Assembly (NCBI GenBank): GCA_964531735.1
Contig: CAZHGD010000121.1
Span: 1 to 23,024, forward strand
DNA length: 23,024 nucleotides
Reading direction: 5' to 3'
Origin: CAZHGD01 sp964531735
GTDB taxonomy: Bacteria; Armatimonadota; UBA10988
Below, piece by piece: positions 22,494 to 23,024 of this stretch. The stretch's first letter is position 1. Each line of letters begins with the position of its first letter. The notes below the pieces were generated by a model. That model saw only the letters and a program-made list of their open reading frames with translations. It was not told the origin of the DNA and made no database searches. The position numbers were made by a program, and so were the translations under genes.

Positions 22494-23024
22494 TCAGCCA
22501 CCCACCCAGTCGCGGATGACGGTGGCCTCGACGGTCAGCGCGGTCTCGGGCGGGAAGCGGTCGCCATCGCGCGGCAAGCTGAACGGTCCGAAGCGGTAGA
22601 GCGGATAGCGGCGGCCATCGCGGGTCATGCGTTCAGTCTCGGTCTTCTTGGCCGGTCCGAGCACCTCTTCCAGCCGCGCCGGCGTCACGCCGGGCTGTAG
22701 GCGCACGTTCCGCAGTTCCACCAGGTCCACGTTGCCCAGTGACTTGCTCAGCGCCCGGAACGGCTCCGGCACCAGCTCCGGCTGGCGCATCCAGGTGCCG
22801 ACCAGTGCCAGCACCAGCGGCTGCCAACCGCTCTTGCGCGCCGCCTCCTCAATGTCGCCCAGCCGCGCATAGTCGCGGTCGAGCACGTACAGGTCGAGCG
22901 GCTCGGCGGTCTGCTCGAAGACACGCCGGTCGGCCACCAGGCGCTGCACGGCGCGGAACCGCTCGGCCGGCCCCGTGGGCGCGCCGGTCGGTGCGGGCGG
23001 CTGCGGTGGCGTGGCGGTGGGCGG
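22494..23024 (-). CDS. Unrecognised protein, C-terminal part (5' end outside window)
   Basis: The minus-strand frame stays open from the stop at 22494 to the window edge, giving at least 176 residues. The visible N-terminal stretch is Pro/Thr/Ala-rich, like a linker. A hydrophilic alpha/beta-looking domain follows, with PLDLYVLDRDYARLGDIEEAARKSG written across two helices and, further on, RRYPLYRFGPFSLP. There is no membrane segment. A GTG at 22949 is possible as an internal start but has no ribosome-binding site that I can see. I do not recognise the family. Because the Pro-rich stretch continues off the edge, this is most likely the tail of a longer multidomain protein. Confidence 0.65.
   Translation of the reverse strand, partial: PPTATPPQPPAPTGAPTGPAERFRAVQRLVADRRVFEQTAEPLDLYVLDRDYARLGDIEEAARKSGWQPLVLALVGTWMRQPELVPEPFRALSKSLGNVDLVELRNVRLQPGVTPARLEEVLGPAKKTETERMTRDGRRYPLYRFGPFSLPRDGDRFPPETALTVEATVIRDWVGG

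Overview
The window is a high-GC, gene-dense bacterial chromosome segment. It carries a PEP-CTERM protein, a DUF2752 protein, a sugar-phosphate isomerase/epimerase-like TIM barrel, a Gfo/Idh/MocA oxidoreductase and a large OPT-like membrane protein next to an FtsX-type permease fusion. I infer an Armatimonadota-, Planctomycetota- or similar lineage; there is no rRNA, tRNA or other marker to settle it. No phage, transposase, CRISPR array or RNA gene is visible.

Layout. 82-1249 (minus): glycolytic GAPDH with its own promoter and a terminator hairpin. 1346-9342 (plus): an apparent six-gene operon starting at a good sigma70-type promoter. It encodes a charged coiled-coil protein, an orphan VirD4/TraG-like P-loop ATPase, a GrpE-like exchange factor, a short lid-less DnaK-like Hsp70 and two related membrane proteins. 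Each of the two membrane proteins has two J-like domains without the HPD motif, an Ig-like domain and C-terminal membrane helices. A 31-bp perfect inverted repeat lies between grpE and dnaK. 9334-9852 (minus): a DUF2752 membrane protein, convergent with the operon. 10007-12039 (plus): a TIM-barrel isomerase/epimerase overlapping an Eis-like GNAT acetyltransferase. 12186-20998 (plus): after an extended -10 promoter, a giant signal-peptide/degenerate-M28-peptidase/FtsX-permease fusion, then an OPT-like transporter, a Gfo/Idh/MocA oxidoreductase and an RNase Z-like metallo-beta-lactamase-fold protein. 21203-22000 (plus): a secreted PEP-CTERM protein. 22001-22493: non-coding, with a hairpin and dispersed GC-rich repeats. 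22494-23024 (minus): the C-terminal part of an unrecognised protein cut by the window edge.

The best candidate for an undescribed system is the 1.4-9.3 kb operon. It is a dedicated, membrane-tethered Hsp70 machine (DnaK plus GrpE plus two J-like membrane scaffolds) linked to a conjugation-type ATPase that has no relaxase or type IV secretion genes beside it. I infer that the two J-like proteins place the Hsp70 at the cytoplasmic face of the membrane and that the VirD4-like ATPase acts with it on a protein (or DNA) substrate. The substrate cannot be read from the sequence. The second region of note is the fusion of a pseudo-M28 domain to an FtsX permease, next to an OPT-like transporter; it looks like a lineage-specific envelope or peptide-handling module.
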